Below are positions 12,353 through 24,655 of a stretch of 64,000 bases of DNA, one piece after another. The stretch comes from Siphonodentalium dalli (taxonomy: Eukaryota; Mollusca; Scaphopoda; Gadilida; Siphonodentaliidae): the NCBI GenBank assembly GCA_032622095.1, contig CP136065.1, forward strand, positions 68,229,675 to 68,293,674, in the 5' to 3' direction. The notes under the pieces are model-generated. The model was given only the letters and a program-made list of their open reading frames with translations. It was not told where the DNA came from and ran no database searches. Positions within the stretch are counted from its first letter, which is position 1; each line of letters begins with the position of its first letter. The position numbers and the translations under genes are program-made.

Positions 12353-12500
12353 TATACAGTTGTCGCCCGTTGTCGAGGGAGACATTGAGATTTGTCACCC
12401 GCTCGAGAACGGAATGTCTCCCTCGGAGCTTCGCTCCTCGGGAGACATTCCGTTCTCGAGCGGGTGACAAATCTCAATGTCTCCCGAGAAGAAGGGCAAC
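12353..12500. repeat. Perfect 46-bp-arm hairpin (palindrome)
   Basis: Left arm 12377-12422 begins GGGAGACATTGAGATTTGTC; right arm 12440-12485 is its exact reverse complement. The 17-base centre 12423-12439 itself holds GGAGC/GCTCC around TTC, so nearly the whole 109 bases can fold into one stem. GC content is well above the surroundings. It directly abuts the right arm of the large inverted repeat. Confidence 0.92.
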
Positions 12501-13327
12501 AACTGTTTTGTTATCCGATTATACCACAGAAAATATCCTCGCCATCCACACGCACGATGTTGCACTGAGTCATGAGTGCTTCTTTCCCGATTATGTAAAT
12601 TTTCAGTAACTACTTATCGTCCCATAGGATTTCTGTTCCATAAACGATAGTCAAGCTTTTAAGCGTTTGATAATCCGCGTTTATTTACGATCATTTTGGT
12701 GGTCAAATCGTCAATATCGGTCCATGCAATGTAAACCATTAAGCCATATAGGTATGTTCTCGTCTTCTGCAAGGCATATTCAATGTCGTCTTGTGTGCGC
12801 AATTTACTCGCGATGTTCATTTCATAACGGTCTTCCCCGAAATCTATTGGGAAGTTGTCAATTTCATTAATGTACATTCATATGTGTCAGTGCTCATGGC
12901 GATCCTCACATAAAATACTTCTATGATCACATTGCAGACATCGCGGAAGATAAGCGTACAGTACCATTCATTCGCGACAAAAGTATGCATTGCGTTGTCT
13001 ACCAGCGAACATTTATAACCAACCAACCTAAAGGGATCCTCTCTTTCAATCTTGCATCATAATGTCGACATGAACAAATTGAATCACCGAGTGTCCGAGA
13101 GTTTGCGATGTAAAAAGTAAATAATAACGCTTGTCCGATAAAAGTATCAACTTAAAACTTAAGAATATTAGTGTTCACTAAATATATGCAAATTAGCAAA
13201 CACCACAACTGGTGTGTTTTGCGAATCCGTGGGGTATATAAGATCTATGATTTTATAGTACGTTGTAGTGATGCGAAGTAGATGAGTTACTGCAGTGTGT
13301 GTCTGGAGATATTCTTGCAATATAACA

Positions 13328-13389
13328 TCAGGCGGGCGACAAAAACAATGTCTCTCGGGTAAGCGGGCGACAGTGTGATTTGTCGCCCG
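13328..13389. repeat. Relative of the 12.4-kb hairpin with its own short stem
   Basis: CGGGCGACA (13364-13372) and TGTCGCCCG (13381-13389) form a 9-bp stem around GTGTGATT. The preceding GGGCGACAAAAACAATGTCT (13334 on) matches the hairpin arm pattern GGGTGACAAATCTCAATGTC at 12461 on, so both derive from one family. Confidence 0.65.
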
Positions 13390-14734
13390 GCACGTGACAG
13401 CACATGGGCCAATCAGAAGGGTGGAACATAGGGAGGAGGATAACAATAGCTTTTGACATTGTACTCTCGAAGAAGAAAACAGACTAATAGATTTGTTTGT
13501 GAGCAAAATTGCATTTCTCTTGAAAGCATAATATGTTGATCGTTTGACGTTAAGTCCTGACTATATCCCATCATATATATTTAAACTTTATCTACCATTA
13601 CATGGACGTTACAAGCGTCACCGTGTGTTTTCAAATCATGGATCTCTGCGCGTTGTTCAGTAACTAGGTAACAAAACGCAAACTACACTAAGTCTTGTTA
13701 TTATAATAATAGGCACTCATACAATACAAGAAAACCAATGTCAGAAATGGTAACGCGCTCAAGATCATATGTTATATACCCATGTTTGTAATTATAGAAT
13801 ATAAAATATACTGGTTTCGCGAATGACCAACTCAGAATTCTGTTAAAATAACAATAACAACCAGCACCTAATTAACGAACCGGCGGCCGACTCGGCCGTC
13901 TCCGACCACAACCCTCGGTGGGCTGCAGAACGAAAAATGTCTATACAAGTTGAAATATAAGACTTACAAAATTAATTATCTTTTTCATTTCTTGTATTTG
14001 TAATTGACATAACTTGTTACAAAACAACAATCAACGTTATTGACATAATAATGTAGAGGACAATAAACGAAATTGAAATTCCCAACTACACCTTTTACCG
14101 GACTCGGTCTCCTAGTCCCGCAGTTCGACTTTTAAATCCCTCCCAAAAATTCCATTTTTCTATAAATAAAACCCCCAGCGTAAACTCCAGCGCCCAGGCG
14201 AAACAAGAATTTGGACATTAGTATACACTCCGCGCGCGTAATTAATTCAAATTCACATCTAAGTCACTCTCGCGTTAATCGGAGCAACTGGCTAATGTTA
14301 CACTGTTCGACCAGTGTGTGTCTGTACATATGTGTGTTTGTCTACATACGACTTCCAGTCTGATTGTCGTGTATGTCTGCATGTCCGGCTGTTGTGTGTG
14401 TGCATTAAGGAATGTATATATGTGGCTGTCACGTGTGTGGTACACACACACATACAGCCCGTGTATGAACGTCTGTTTATGTCTGGCTTGTAGTACATAT
14501 GCTCACATTTTTTCTATTTTGTATAGATTATATTATGTAATAATTAATGTGTCTTCAAATATATGAAATATGATATATCTGTATATGAACCTCCAGACCT
14601 GGAGGATAATGAAGATATACATTGGAAAATGCACATTGGATAGGTGTATTATTATTCATGGAGGTGTGTTCAGGAGAATTAAACAGACACGCGGAAATAT
14701 AATAGAATTACAGAAAGGTTCATTTTCATTGGAG

Positions 14735-14856
14735 TTGAAATGTTCAGATAATTAGTTCGACAAGCGCCCCGTATATATAGTCTTTTATTTAACTTGTAAG
14801 CTCGATATTTTATAAGGGAATTACTCGTCAACGAGTACTTAGTATGGAAAGGGATA
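14735..14856. mobile_element. Remnant of the TTCAGATAATAAGTT MITE family
   Basis: GAAATGTTCAGATAATTAGT (about 14738) is followed at 14816-14848 by GGGAATTACTCGTCAA, GTACTTAGTATGGAAAGGG and ATAA. These match the core arm and the right end seen in other copies. The middle is replaced or diverged. Confidence 0.55.
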
Positions 14857-16259
14857 ATGGGGTACTGTACGCCATTTTCAATAAATTCCCGGTGATAACA
14901 ACGATCTAATATCGATAATATATAGAAAACTAAGTAATTTGAGTCGAAAATGTATTATGTAAACGTTCAGGTTAATAGGTTATCTTAAAATCAAAATTAT
15001 TAATTTGATATAAATTTTATTTATGGCTGGAGTCATAAATTAAATTACGAATTGCCGTGTACAAGACGTAATCAAAATAATTGACGGATAGTGGATTGGG
15101 CAAAGCGTGGCACACATGATCGTGTAAACAATTATGTTGATATTGGGCGTAAACTCAAGCCACTCACTTATTAGTGACGATACAATGACCTAATGTGTAT
15201 ATGGAACTAGTATGCACATACTATAACATTAATTACTCGACAACGACAATTGCTTTTTCGAACTCTAGCAAATCTGCCATCCGTAACATTACTTCGTACT
15301 CAACAGACTTTCAAATAATGGAAATCTGGTTACCTTATTATACAACTCAGAGACTAAAGAAACGAACAACAACATTTGGGTTCAGTTTTTCTTGACTCTT
15401 TCTTTTGCTATAATATTGAAACGGTTGCCAGTTTTCATGCCGAGTATAATATTTGGTACTTTAAAATTTGTTGCTGAAAATGGTGCATCTCCTCCCAGAA
15501 CGTGCTATACCAGTATATATATAGAGAGAGAACCAGTGGTAAAGTTCACTCTTCAGAGGGACCAGCAAACAGGCTAATTTATCCACGAATACTGGGAAAG
15601 TAAATGTTGCTTTTTCCAGAATATATCAACAATTTGTTGATAATCTGCAATTTAAAAATATGTTAACTGTTCTAAAAGTAGACATTTCTCTAGTATTATG
15701 CATTGGACACGTGTTTCCTAGAATTCGTGTTGTTGTTGTTGTTGTTGGAAGTTTCCCCTGGTTAAACATATTTAAACCCCGGCTTCGGGCTCAAAATATG
15801 CCAATACAACAGGTACATATTTATATGCAAACTTTGCATACCACATGACGACTTATTCAATTTATCAAGTCATGACATTTTGAAAACGATTGGGCTCAAC
15901 TTTTCCTCAACACTGGACAATAGATAGAGAATACCAACATTTTTTGTTTGAATTCCGAAATATATCATGAGTGTATTGACAGAAATATCGAATTTTCACG
16001 ATTGGCTTGCAGCTGCTAGTGAAGTTTCGAATTTCTGTCTAAACAAGAATGAAATTTCAGGTATTCAACTACAAAACTGTAGGTATTACGTTTATTAAAT
16101 GCGCCTTATTAATGCTTAAAGTTTCTAATGTATGCAGCTTTTTCACTTTTAATATCGCAACATATTATACAATTCACGGAAAGCAACACCAGGTTGACCT
16201 AAATATCTGACGCCGATCAGCTGATAGGTAGCAAATCGCTTCCAAGGGTTGACGTCAAG

Positions 16260-16520
16260 CTATATATATATATTTTGAAAGATCTGTGTGTGTGTGTGTG
16301 TATCTGTCTGTGTGTAATCGATGAACTCAAAAACGACCGACCCGATTTCGATGAAACTTGGTACGTGGGGGTATTTTCGGCCGGGGGTTAACATAGGCCT
16401 ATTGATTTGCCCGTGCGACGTGACCTTGACCTTCAAAACTCATATCTCGGGATCCGCAGTGCTAATCACGCCGAAATTTAGCACTGCGATGCAGGGAGGA
16501 TAACTCTATATTCATACGTC
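16260..16520 (+). repeat. Leader of the 16.3-18.7-kb satellite
   Basis: A TG/TCTG dinucleotide run (16280-16315) precedes a sequence containing ACTCAAAAACGACCGACCCG, TTTCGATGAAACTTGGTA and GTGACCTTGACCTTCAAAAC. The block is not clearly coding. A 60-codon open frame here has no protein-family signature. Confidence 0.5.
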
Positions 16521-16532
16521 GACGAACGTACG

Positions 16533-18725
16533 CAATTTGCAGGCAATTACGCATCGTGTATTTATCCCAAAATTATAACATTTACAATATATATTGTCAA
16601 TTTGCAGACTATTAAGAATCGGTGTATCTATCCCAAAATATATCATTTACAATTTCTGATATATATAAAATTTTGTTACAGCTGATATTCTTAGGTCTAT
16701 TGTCGTTTTATTTTTTGTATATTCACACCACGCATAGGCTCAAGTCGTTTACAGTTACCCCGCGGGTCTGGAATCTCATCCAAGGAATCTACCGAAATGG
16801 AAGCCGTCAATTCCAACAACATCGACAATGTTCAACTTTGACGACGAGAAAATAATTAGTTATAATTAGTTAAAATAAGTTACCACACTATGCTAATTTA
16901 TCTTTACGTTGAAGCTTGATAATTAATGAGCGTGTGTAAATGAGGCGCGTTTATATACTTTAGTGGAAATCAAATCGGGTAAAACTGGCGGATTTTTACG
17001 AACGAAATTTGATACATAGGGTATCTCGCTGGGCCGATTTCCCGGTATCCGCTAGGCCAATTTCCACCATTTTTGGGGTGTTGGTGTTGGTGTTGCAAAA
17101 CTGCCAATTTGATACTTAGTGGTAATTGTTTCCAGGGAGTGTTTTGGACGGGACAAATCGTGACCCCCCCCCCCCCCCACCTGACCTTCAAAATGGTCAA
17201 TTCAATGTCAAAGCCCGGACGAAGTCAGGTCAACTTTGACGACGAGAAAATAATTAGTTATAATTAGTTAAAATAAGTTACCACACAATGCTAGTTTATC
17301 TTTACGTTGAAGCTTGATAATTAATGAGCGTGTGTAAATGAGGCGCGTTTATATACTTTAGTGGAAATCAAATCGGGTAAAACTGGCGGATTTTTACGAA
17401 CGAAATTTTATACATAGGGTATCTCGGTATCCGCTGGGCCGATTTCCCGGTATCCGCTGGGCCAATTTCCACCATTTTTGGGGTGTTGGTGGTGCAAAAC
17501 TGCCAATTTGATACTTAGTGGTAATTGTTTCCAGGGAGTGTTTTGGACGGGACAAATCGTGACCCCCCCCCCCCCCACCTGACCTTCAAAATGGTCAATT
17601 CAATGTCAAAGCCCGGACGAAGTCAGGTCAACTTTGACGACGAGAAAATAATTAGTTATAATTAGTTAAAATAAGTTACCACACAATGCTAGTTTATCTT
17701 TACGTTGAAGCTTGATAATTAATGAGCGTGTGTAAATGAGGCGCGTTTATATACTTTAGTGGAAATCAAATCGGGTAAAACTGGCGGATTTTTACGAACG
17801 AAATTTTATACATAGGGTATCTCGGTATCCGCTGGGCCGATTTCCCGGTATCCGCTGGGCCAATTTCCACCATTTTTGGGGTGTTGGTGGTGCAAAACTG
17901 CCAATTTGATACTTAGTGGTAATTGTTTCCAGGGAGTGTTTTGGACGGGTCAAATCGTGGTTAGCAATTTGCAGGCATGCAATTACGCATCGTGTATTTT
18001 TCCCAAAATTATAACATTTACAATATATATTGTCAATTTGCAGGCTATTAAAAATCGTGCATCTATCCCAAAATATATCATTTATTACAATTTCTGATAT
18101 ATAAATTTTGTTACAGCTAATATTCTTAGGTCTATTGTCGATAGATTTATTTTTTGTATATTCACACCACGCATAGGCTCAAGCTGTTTACATTTACCCC
18201 GCGGGTCTGGAATCTCATCCAAGAATCCATTTAGCTGAAATGATACTTCGTTGTTGCGAAATGGAATCTACCGGTGGCCCCAAGCCGTCAATGTCAACAA
18301 CATGGAAATTGTTCAACTTTGACTGCGAGAAAATAATTAGTTAAAATTTACCATACAATGCTAATTTATCTTTACGTTGAAGCTTGATAATTAATGAGCG
18401 TGTGTATATGAGGCGCGTTTACATACTTTAGTGGAAATCAAATCGGGTAAAACTGGCGGATTTTTACGGACGAAATTTGATACATAGGGTATCTCGGTAT
18501 CCGCTGGGCCGATTTCCCGGTATCCGCTTGCCCAATTTCCACCATTTTTGGGGTGTTGGTGTTGTAAAATTGCCAGACGGATTTTGACAAAATTTGATAC
18601 TTAGTGGACCATAGTGGTAATTGTTTCCAGGGAGTGTTTTGGACGGGTCAAATCGTGACCCCACCTGACCTTGACCTTCAAAATGGTCAATTCAATGTCA
18701 AAGCCCGGACGAAGTCGGGTCACCT
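16533..18725 (+). repeat. ~398-bp tandem satellite with a nested second block
   Basis: Full units begin at GACGACGAGAAAATAATTAG: 16840, 17238 and 17636, spaced exactly 398 bp, with a fourth related unit (GACTGCGAG...) at 18321. Each carries GGGTAAAACTGGCGGATTTT, GGTATCCGCTGGGCCGATTT, GGGAGTGTTTTGGACGGG, a C tract (15 at 17164-17178, 14 at 17563-17576) and ACCTGACCTTCAAAATGGTC. The 300-bp segment 16533-16835 is duplicated at about 17963-18310 with its neighbouring unit, so the array has a higher-order structure. Near-identity of the second and third units indicates recent expansion. Confidence 0.9.
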
Positions 18726-19566
18726 TCTAGTATAGATATATATATACAGTGAAATAATGAAAGTTACAATGAAATAACAAAATCTTATTCACTGTAGCTT
18801 CTAAGAGATACATAACAATACGCGCATTCCGTTGACGTCATATGATGTAAGTGACGCTCACCTCAACCATGAAATCGGAACATCATCGCACATGACAAAC
18901 GAAGCATTTATCTGCCAGAATAAACCTTTTACGTGTAAATTTGTTTTACATTTCGTTCAATCCGTCCGCAATGGTACTCGTTCCGTATCGACAAGCCCAT
19001 TGGCACACTAGTGTCGTTTTTTATGTATATATCGACCTATGTCATCCCGCCTTCCACATTTTGTAGCCATCTTTTGAATGATTAAAAGATCCATGTCCAC
19101 TTAATCAATGAACCTGATCATAATTGTATTCTACTTGATCAATTGTGTCACCACATTGTCAAATTCGGGTGTTTCTCGTCAATAAAGTATCCATACATCT
19201 ATCACTAAAACTATTAAATTCAAGGTTGTCAAAAAAATATAAAAATTGACAAGATATGTTTTTGAAGACACTTTCCCCAAACAAATTGGTGTTAATTCCT
19301 AAAATACAACTGGTGACCCTTCTTGTAATATACTAGCAAAAACGAAAAGTTCTCGCACCCCTGTGGATCTAAACGACCATTAACTGGAGCATTTCAAACA
19401 ATACGAAGTATCAGATTTAATTTGCTAATAACACAAATGGAATTACACGGACGTAGGAACTCGAGGTGCGGTTGCAAATTATAAGACACTCGTGAAAAAC
19501 GGAGACCCTCTAGCCACGACCGTGGTCGGAACCCCGGAATGATAGCTAACTGTGATAATCACATAC

Positions 19567-19831
19567 CTTGATTGGAAAGGAACTTAAATTGTTCGGTGTT
19601 TGTTCCAACAAAGCCACCAAAGAGATTGCAAGTTGACGTTCCGCCATCGTGAAAGAATCCCGAGCATGCTGTATTTTGGTCACATAATGAGGCACACTCC
19701 AGAAAAATCCCACTCGACTCCGAAAGTAAGTCCCCAGCGCATGGGCTTGAGACTACGTCATCCTTGGCATACAGCTGAGCAGACACCGACATGGAGTAAC
19801 ATAGCACAAACGACACAGCGACTTGTAACAT
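19567..19831 (-). CDS. Gene B exon 1: signal peptide and PAN/Apple-like domain
   Basis: First coding exon, 88 residues plus one base, donor CAAG/GTATGT. It starts MLQVAVSFVLCYSMSVSAQL, a typical signal peptide with likely cleavage after VSA. The mature start has SSPCAGDLL, then CASLCDQNTACSGFFHDG and CNLFGG. The spacing of cysteines and the C-SGFFHD-----C-LFGG core match a small PAN/Apple module. Gene A has the same module (ECSGFFHD, CKLFGG) at 53471-53750. Splicing to exon 2 regenerates Asp (G+AT) and continues to CPSC. The three exons total 720 nt, exactly 240 codons with the stop. An AG 16-18 bases upstream of the ATG (TTTAATACAG) may be an acceptor, so a non-coding 5' exon could lie farther upstream. 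The protein is likely a secreted lectin; ligand unknown. Confidence 0.87.
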
Positions 19832-19869
19832 GTTCCTTCGCGCAATCCTGTATTAAATCCCACAGATAG

Positions 19870-20007
19870 GCGTTCTAGAATATGTACTGTGGACTTCGTG
19901 CGCACATAAAGGCGTCTCCCTGCCTCCCAAGTTGGTTGAAGTTTGCCCCACGTTGCTGCGACTATCTGCTTAATGTCACAGAACGAGCACTTCCGTCCTT
20001 CTTCGGA
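19870..20007. other. 5' flank of gene B
   Basis: No TATA box or clear promoter element can be assigned. The segment may hold the 5' UTR or the end of intron 0. Confidence 0.3.
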
Positions 20008-20241
20008 ATTCAATTACCGCAGCCCATAATTAGCTCACCATTAGCTATACTTACACCAGTAAGGAAGTTGATACTTACACATGTACACTCAAGTGAGACT
20101 TTCTTAATAGTCCTCGACCAATATAAATTGTGCTTTATAATCGTTTCGAGTCTTCGTTGTTTTCTTTGTCCACAAAGCATGGATGGATATTGAAAAGATA
20201 GAGAGAGAGAGTGAGAGAGAGAGAGGGGGGAGGGAGAGGGG

Positions 20242-20293
<52 letters not shown>

Positions 20294-20403
20294 GGCAGAA
20301 GTAGAGGGATGTTGCATATATGTACACCATATCTCCAACATCCTGATTAGTACGGCGTATGGTCGGACATCATCGTCATTATCATCATCATTACCGTCAT
20401 CAC

Positions 20404-20441
<38 letters not shown>

Positions 20442-21992
20442 CCATCACCATCACAATCACCATCATCATCATCATCGTTTTCACCATCACCATCCTCATC
20501 CTCATCGTCGTCATCACCTTCATCATCATCATCATCATCACCACCATCACCGTCATCATTATTACCGTCATCGTTGTCATCATCACCATCATCGTCATCG
20601 CCATCAACGTCATCATCTTTATCAATAATATCGTCATTGTCAGTAGTACCATCATCATCACTATCATCAACATAACTATAATCATCACAACTACCGTCGT
20701 CATCGTTATTGGTGACCACATCATCATCATACTTCGGGATTCAATTATCTCAGCTCACATTTAGCTCACCATTATATATAACTACAACATGGATGGATAT
20801 TTACAAGAGAGATTTTAAACAAAATATGGTAGAATAGAGGGACGATGCATATATGTTCACCATATACGATCTCTCACGTCCGATTAGCACGGCGTATGGT
20901 CCGAAATTATCGTCATTACCATCATCATTACCGTCATCATCGTCACCATCATCACTATCATCTTCATCGTCACCATAATCGTCATCGTCATCGTCAACAT
21001 CGTCATCATCATTATCATCGTCATCAGCATTACCGCCATTATCATTACCATCACCATTATCATCATTATCATCATCGTCATCAGCACTAGCATCGTAATC
21101 ATCGTCATCATCGTCATCACCTGCGTTATCAACATCATCATCAGCGTCATAATCAACATAATCATCACAACTACCGTCGTTATCGATATTGTTATCGTCA
21201 TAGTGACGATATCAAATATTTCAGTTCACGTTATTAGCTCATCATTACTATAAATATACCAGTTAGGCAGTTCATACTTAAACATGTACACTCAAGTGAG
21301 ACTTTCTCAATATTCCTCGATCTATACATTACAAACAAAAGATTGCGGAATGAATGGGATGATGCCTATATGTACATGTACACAATAAACGATATCGCAC
21401 ATTCCGATTAGCACGCAGTATGGTCCGACATCATCACCATCGCCATCATCGTCATCACCATCATCATAATCGTCGTCGTCAACAGCGACATCATCGTCAT
21501 CATCATCATCAGTACCATCATCGTCATCGTCAGCATCATCATCGTCATCAGCCACATCATCACCATCGTCAGCATCATCATCGCCATCATCACTATCATC
21601 AGCACCAGCATCATCAACACCATCATCATCATCATCATCACCATCACCATTAACGTCATCGTCAGCAGATTTATCGTCATCGTCAGCACCATCATCGGTA
21701 CCATCATCATCATCATCGTCAGCACCATTATCGCCATCATCACCATCATCAGCACCAGCATCATCAGCACCATAATCATCATCATCATCATCAGCACCAT
21801 TATCGTCATCGTCTGCACCATCATCGCCAACATCAGCATCATCAGCACCATCATGCGCACCAGCATCATCATCACCATCATCAGCACCATTATCGCCATC
21901 ATCAGCACCATCATCATCGCCATCATCAGCACCAGCATCATCAGCACCATTATCGCCATCATCACCATCATCAGCACCAGCATCATCAGCAC

Positions 21993-22030
<38 letters not shown>

Positions 22031-22830
22031 GCAGCACCTTATCGTCATCGTCAGCACCATTTTCGTCATCGTCAGCACCATCATCGTCATCGTCAGCGTC
22101 ATCATCGCCATCATCATCACCATCATCAGCACCAGCATCATCAGCACCATCATCATCATAATAATCATCAGCACCATTATCGCCATCATCACCATCATCA
22201 GTACCAGCATCATCAGCACCAGCATCATCAGCACCATCATCATCAGCATCACCATCATCAGCACCATCATCATCATCATCATCATCAGTACCATTATCAT
22301 CATCATCATCATCATCATCATCAGCAGCACCATTATCGTCATCGTCAGCACCATCATCGCCAACATCACCATCATCAGCACCAGCATCACCATCATCAGC
22401 ACCATTATCATCATCATCATCGCCATCATCACCATCATCAGCACCAGCATCACCATCATCAGCACCATCATCATCATCATCATCACCAACATCACCATCA
22501 TCAGCACCAGCATCACCAACATCAGCATCACCATCATCAGCACCATCATCATCATCATCATCATCAGCAGCAGCACCATTATCGTCATCGTCAGCATCAT
22601 CATCGGCATCATCATCATCATCATCATCAGCACCATCATCATCATCATCATCATCAGCAGCAGCACCATTATCGTCATCGTCAGCACCGTCATCGCCATC
22701 GTCAGCATCATCATCGGTATCATCAGCTCCATCATCATCATCGTCGTCATCAGCAGCACCACCGCCACCATCATCATCATCATCAGCAGCAGCAGCATCA
22801 TCATCATCATCATCATCACCACCAGATGTA
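20008..22830. repeat. Three tandem copies of a unit ending in ATC/TCA trinucleotide arrays
   Basis: Copy 1 (20008-20739), copy 2 (20740-21209) and copy 3 (21210-22830) each start with TTCAATTA- or TCAAATAT-, then AGCTCACCATTA (AGCTCATCATTA in copy 3). Copies 1 and 3 share CATGTACACTCAAGTGAGAC. All have a GATGCATATATGT-type segment, GATTAGCACGGCGTATGGTC, and then a TCA/CAT array (20370-20730, 20905-21200, 21425-22824). Copy 1 also has a GA tract (20199-20289). The third array is about 1.4 kb. Trinucleotide arrays give long stop-free frames on both strands. Confidence 0.88.
20199..20289 (+). repeat. (GA)n microsatellite
   Basis: Nearly pure GA dinucleotide run with one G-rich interruption at 20225-20242. 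Confidence 0.95.
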
Positions 22831-22892
22831 CTTTCCATTGTCACATACGTTCCATCGGCGTTGAATTGATTAGACAGGTTCAGCTTGAACAT
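21408..22892 (-). other. Asp-rich open frame of 494 codons across a trinucleotide array (probably not a gene)
   Basis: The minus-strand frame opens with 25 non-repetitive residues (MFKLNLSNQFNADGTYVTME...) and then about 260 residues of Asp with Ala, Gly, Asn and Thr, before a frame shift of the repeat turns it into poly-Met/Leu. (GAT)n, (ATG)n and their complements lack stops in most frames, so length alone is not evidence. Molluscs do have very acidic Asp-rich shell-matrix proteins, but those have signal peptides and none is visible here. The Met-rich second half argues against a functional product. Confidence 0.25.
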
Positions 22893-23310
22893 AAAGTTTC
22901 AAACTTCGCCCACCAAGCATAAACAGTATGTAATACCCGTAATGTATAGGCGTTGCCGTCAATATTATGATAATCTGACACCACGTGGTTGTATGTGAGG
23001 AAATGTATTCAACAAATACGATGCAGACTGTCCAGTGTATGAACAGCTAAGTTCACACAGCTTGCAAATTCGCCTAGCAAATTGTCACATCGCATCGTCA
23101 TATAGATGGCTATCAATTGCAATTTGGTATTGCAACATTTGTGTTATCGATTGTTATAATGTGCATTATGTCGCTTACATATTACGAGGTACCGCACGGC
23201 GGTTTACTCTTGCCAGATATCCAGATATTTGAAGTCTAACTGCGGGAAAATATCGGTTGTACAACAAGATAGGGAACTTCACATATTTCACAGGGAATAT
23301 AAGTCACGGC
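22893..23310. other. Intergenic, nothing recognised
   Basis: AT-rich sequence between the trinucleotide array and a MITE. No family or structure is seen. Confidence 0.4.
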
Positions 23311-23311
23311 G

Positions 23312-23460
23312 GTACATTTAACCCGTTTGATACTAAATACTGATTGACGAGTAGTTCCCTTGGGAACTGCTCATATAATAAGATGAAAAAACGACCACTG
23401 CTGAACTATCATCTGAACATTTCACACCAATGGATATGAATCATTCTATTCTTGTACTAT
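23312..23460. mobile_element. MITE copy with left-end motif
   Basis: It has TTTAACCCGTTTGATACTAA (23315 on), TTGACGAGTAGTTCCC (23342 on), then the right arm CTGAACTATCATCTGAACAT (23401 on) followed by CACCAATGGATATGAATCAT. The last part matches the outer arm at 54.70 kb. Left arm core is degraded. Confidence 0.6.
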
Positions 23461-23795
23461 CTGTCGTAAGTCAGTCATCTGCTTTCATTATACTTGATCA
23501 CCCCTCGAAATAAAACAGTCCCAATGTACACGTTTATAACTGAGTATAGGAGCATACATTTAATCCCTATACGACAAATTGCCTGCACAGTTACCAGGCA
23601 AATGTTCCAGAGTGTGAGCGTAACCTGAGACCACAACACATATGCATCAACCTCCCATTGCTAGATGGATCATCGTCTGACTTATACAGGTATACATAGG
23701 AACGGTATATAATTCATCTGGATGCGTGTTCAGGAAGTATCTGGGCAGGTACCCCACAGACATACGAAATGATTATAATAGCTCAGAAGAATTTA
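23461..23795. other. Intergenic, nothing recognised
   Basis: No coding or repeat family is evident. Confidence 0.4.
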
Positions 23796-23799
23796 AATT

Positions 23800-24160
23800 A
23801 TTTGGTGGGAAATGTTTAGAAACTAAGTTCAACAAACGGTCTTCTTGATCTTCTCGATCTAGCCTTGATAATTATGTTCACAATCCATGATTGTCTGTGC
23901 ACTCACATGGAGATGACCGCCCACATACGCCATCTTTAAACATTCACTATGTAGATACATATGCCAACAGGGGTGACAGGAAGACAGACTGGAAGGGCTA
24001 CATCACCCCCGTGCAATTTACAAAATATTAGTATTTATTGTTCATATGTTTGTGATATTCATGTATGTATATTGTAAATAAACTTATCCTATCCTATCCT
24101 ATCCTAATCTGAACATTTCCTGTGTGGACTACTCGTCAATAGAGTTAGTGTTGAAATAAT
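23800..24160. mobile_element. MITE interrupted by a LINE 3' end with (ATCCT)n tail
   Basis: The left MITE arm (GGGAAATGTTTAGAAACTAA, then GTTCAACAAACGGTC, 23808-23842) is separated from the right arm (ATCTGAACATTTCC, 24106-24119, then ACTACTCGTCAA) by about 260 bp. That insert ends in TGTAAATAAAC (AATAAA) and four TCCTA repeats (24088-24107), the hallmark of a LINE 3' end. CAGGGGTGACAGGAAGACAG and CATCACCCCC (about 23968-24010) resemble a LINE 3' UTR. Confidence 0.6.
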
Positions 24161-24655
24161 TAATGTTTATTTTGGTAACGACCCATAGATTCAATGAAAA
24201 GCCTTTGTGCATCATGAATTTAGAGTAAGTACTACCGTTTATGTTTAATGACATCAGATGGATAATTGGGTTATAACTAGGTGCGTTGACACTACACTGA
24301 CAATACAAGGAAGGTATTTAACCGATTGATCAAGATGCCCGATGATTATGAATTCCGCCTTTATAAGGTCGCCCTCCAGCAGGCGCTTCTAAGAATCAAC
24401 ATAATTATACAAGAAAACCATAGTCAGAAATGGTAACGCCACCAAGATCGTATTATTAGCCATAAATATAAATAATAATACAATTATTCTATAAACTAGC
24501 TTTCAAATTTTATGCGGGAAATTTGCGTACTTCCATATTTCAAGTTTTCCCGTTTCTCGTGGCATACATTACTTTCATCAAACTGTCTTCTGTATTACAC
24601 AAGCTGATAGGCCCGACTTCACCCGGGCTGTTTCCCATCTGCTTTCCGGTGAAAG
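24161..24655. other. Intergenic with a dispersed motif
   Basis: Contains ACAAGAAAACCATAGTCAGA (24409 on), a third copy of the motif found at about 2878 and 13730. No gene. Confidence 0.4.

Larger units (their letters stand above)
7574..19566 (-). other. Gene B intron 1
   Basis: About 12 kb between donor GTATGT after exon 1 and acceptor CCACAG before exon 2. It holds a 4.4-kb inverted-repeat structure, a 46-bp-arm hairpin, a MITE remnant near 14.74 kb and a satellite at 16.3-18.7 kb. 7574-7925 includes a segment (about 7790-7900) resembling 61770-61860. 12490-14730 and 14860-16260 contain no recognised gene; 14.3-14.5 kb is TG-rich and 15735-15750 is a short GTT run. 18730-19565 shows nothing recognisable. 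Confidence 0.7.

Noticed and set aside
13168-13506. 112-codon minus-strand frame
   Set aside because: It runs through the GGGCGACA hairpin relative and has no domain signature.
20347-20730. Poly-Met, poly-His and poly-Ser open frames over the trinucleotide arrays
   Set aside because: They are translations of (ATG)n/(CAT)n/(TCA)n in frames without stops and carry no other signal.
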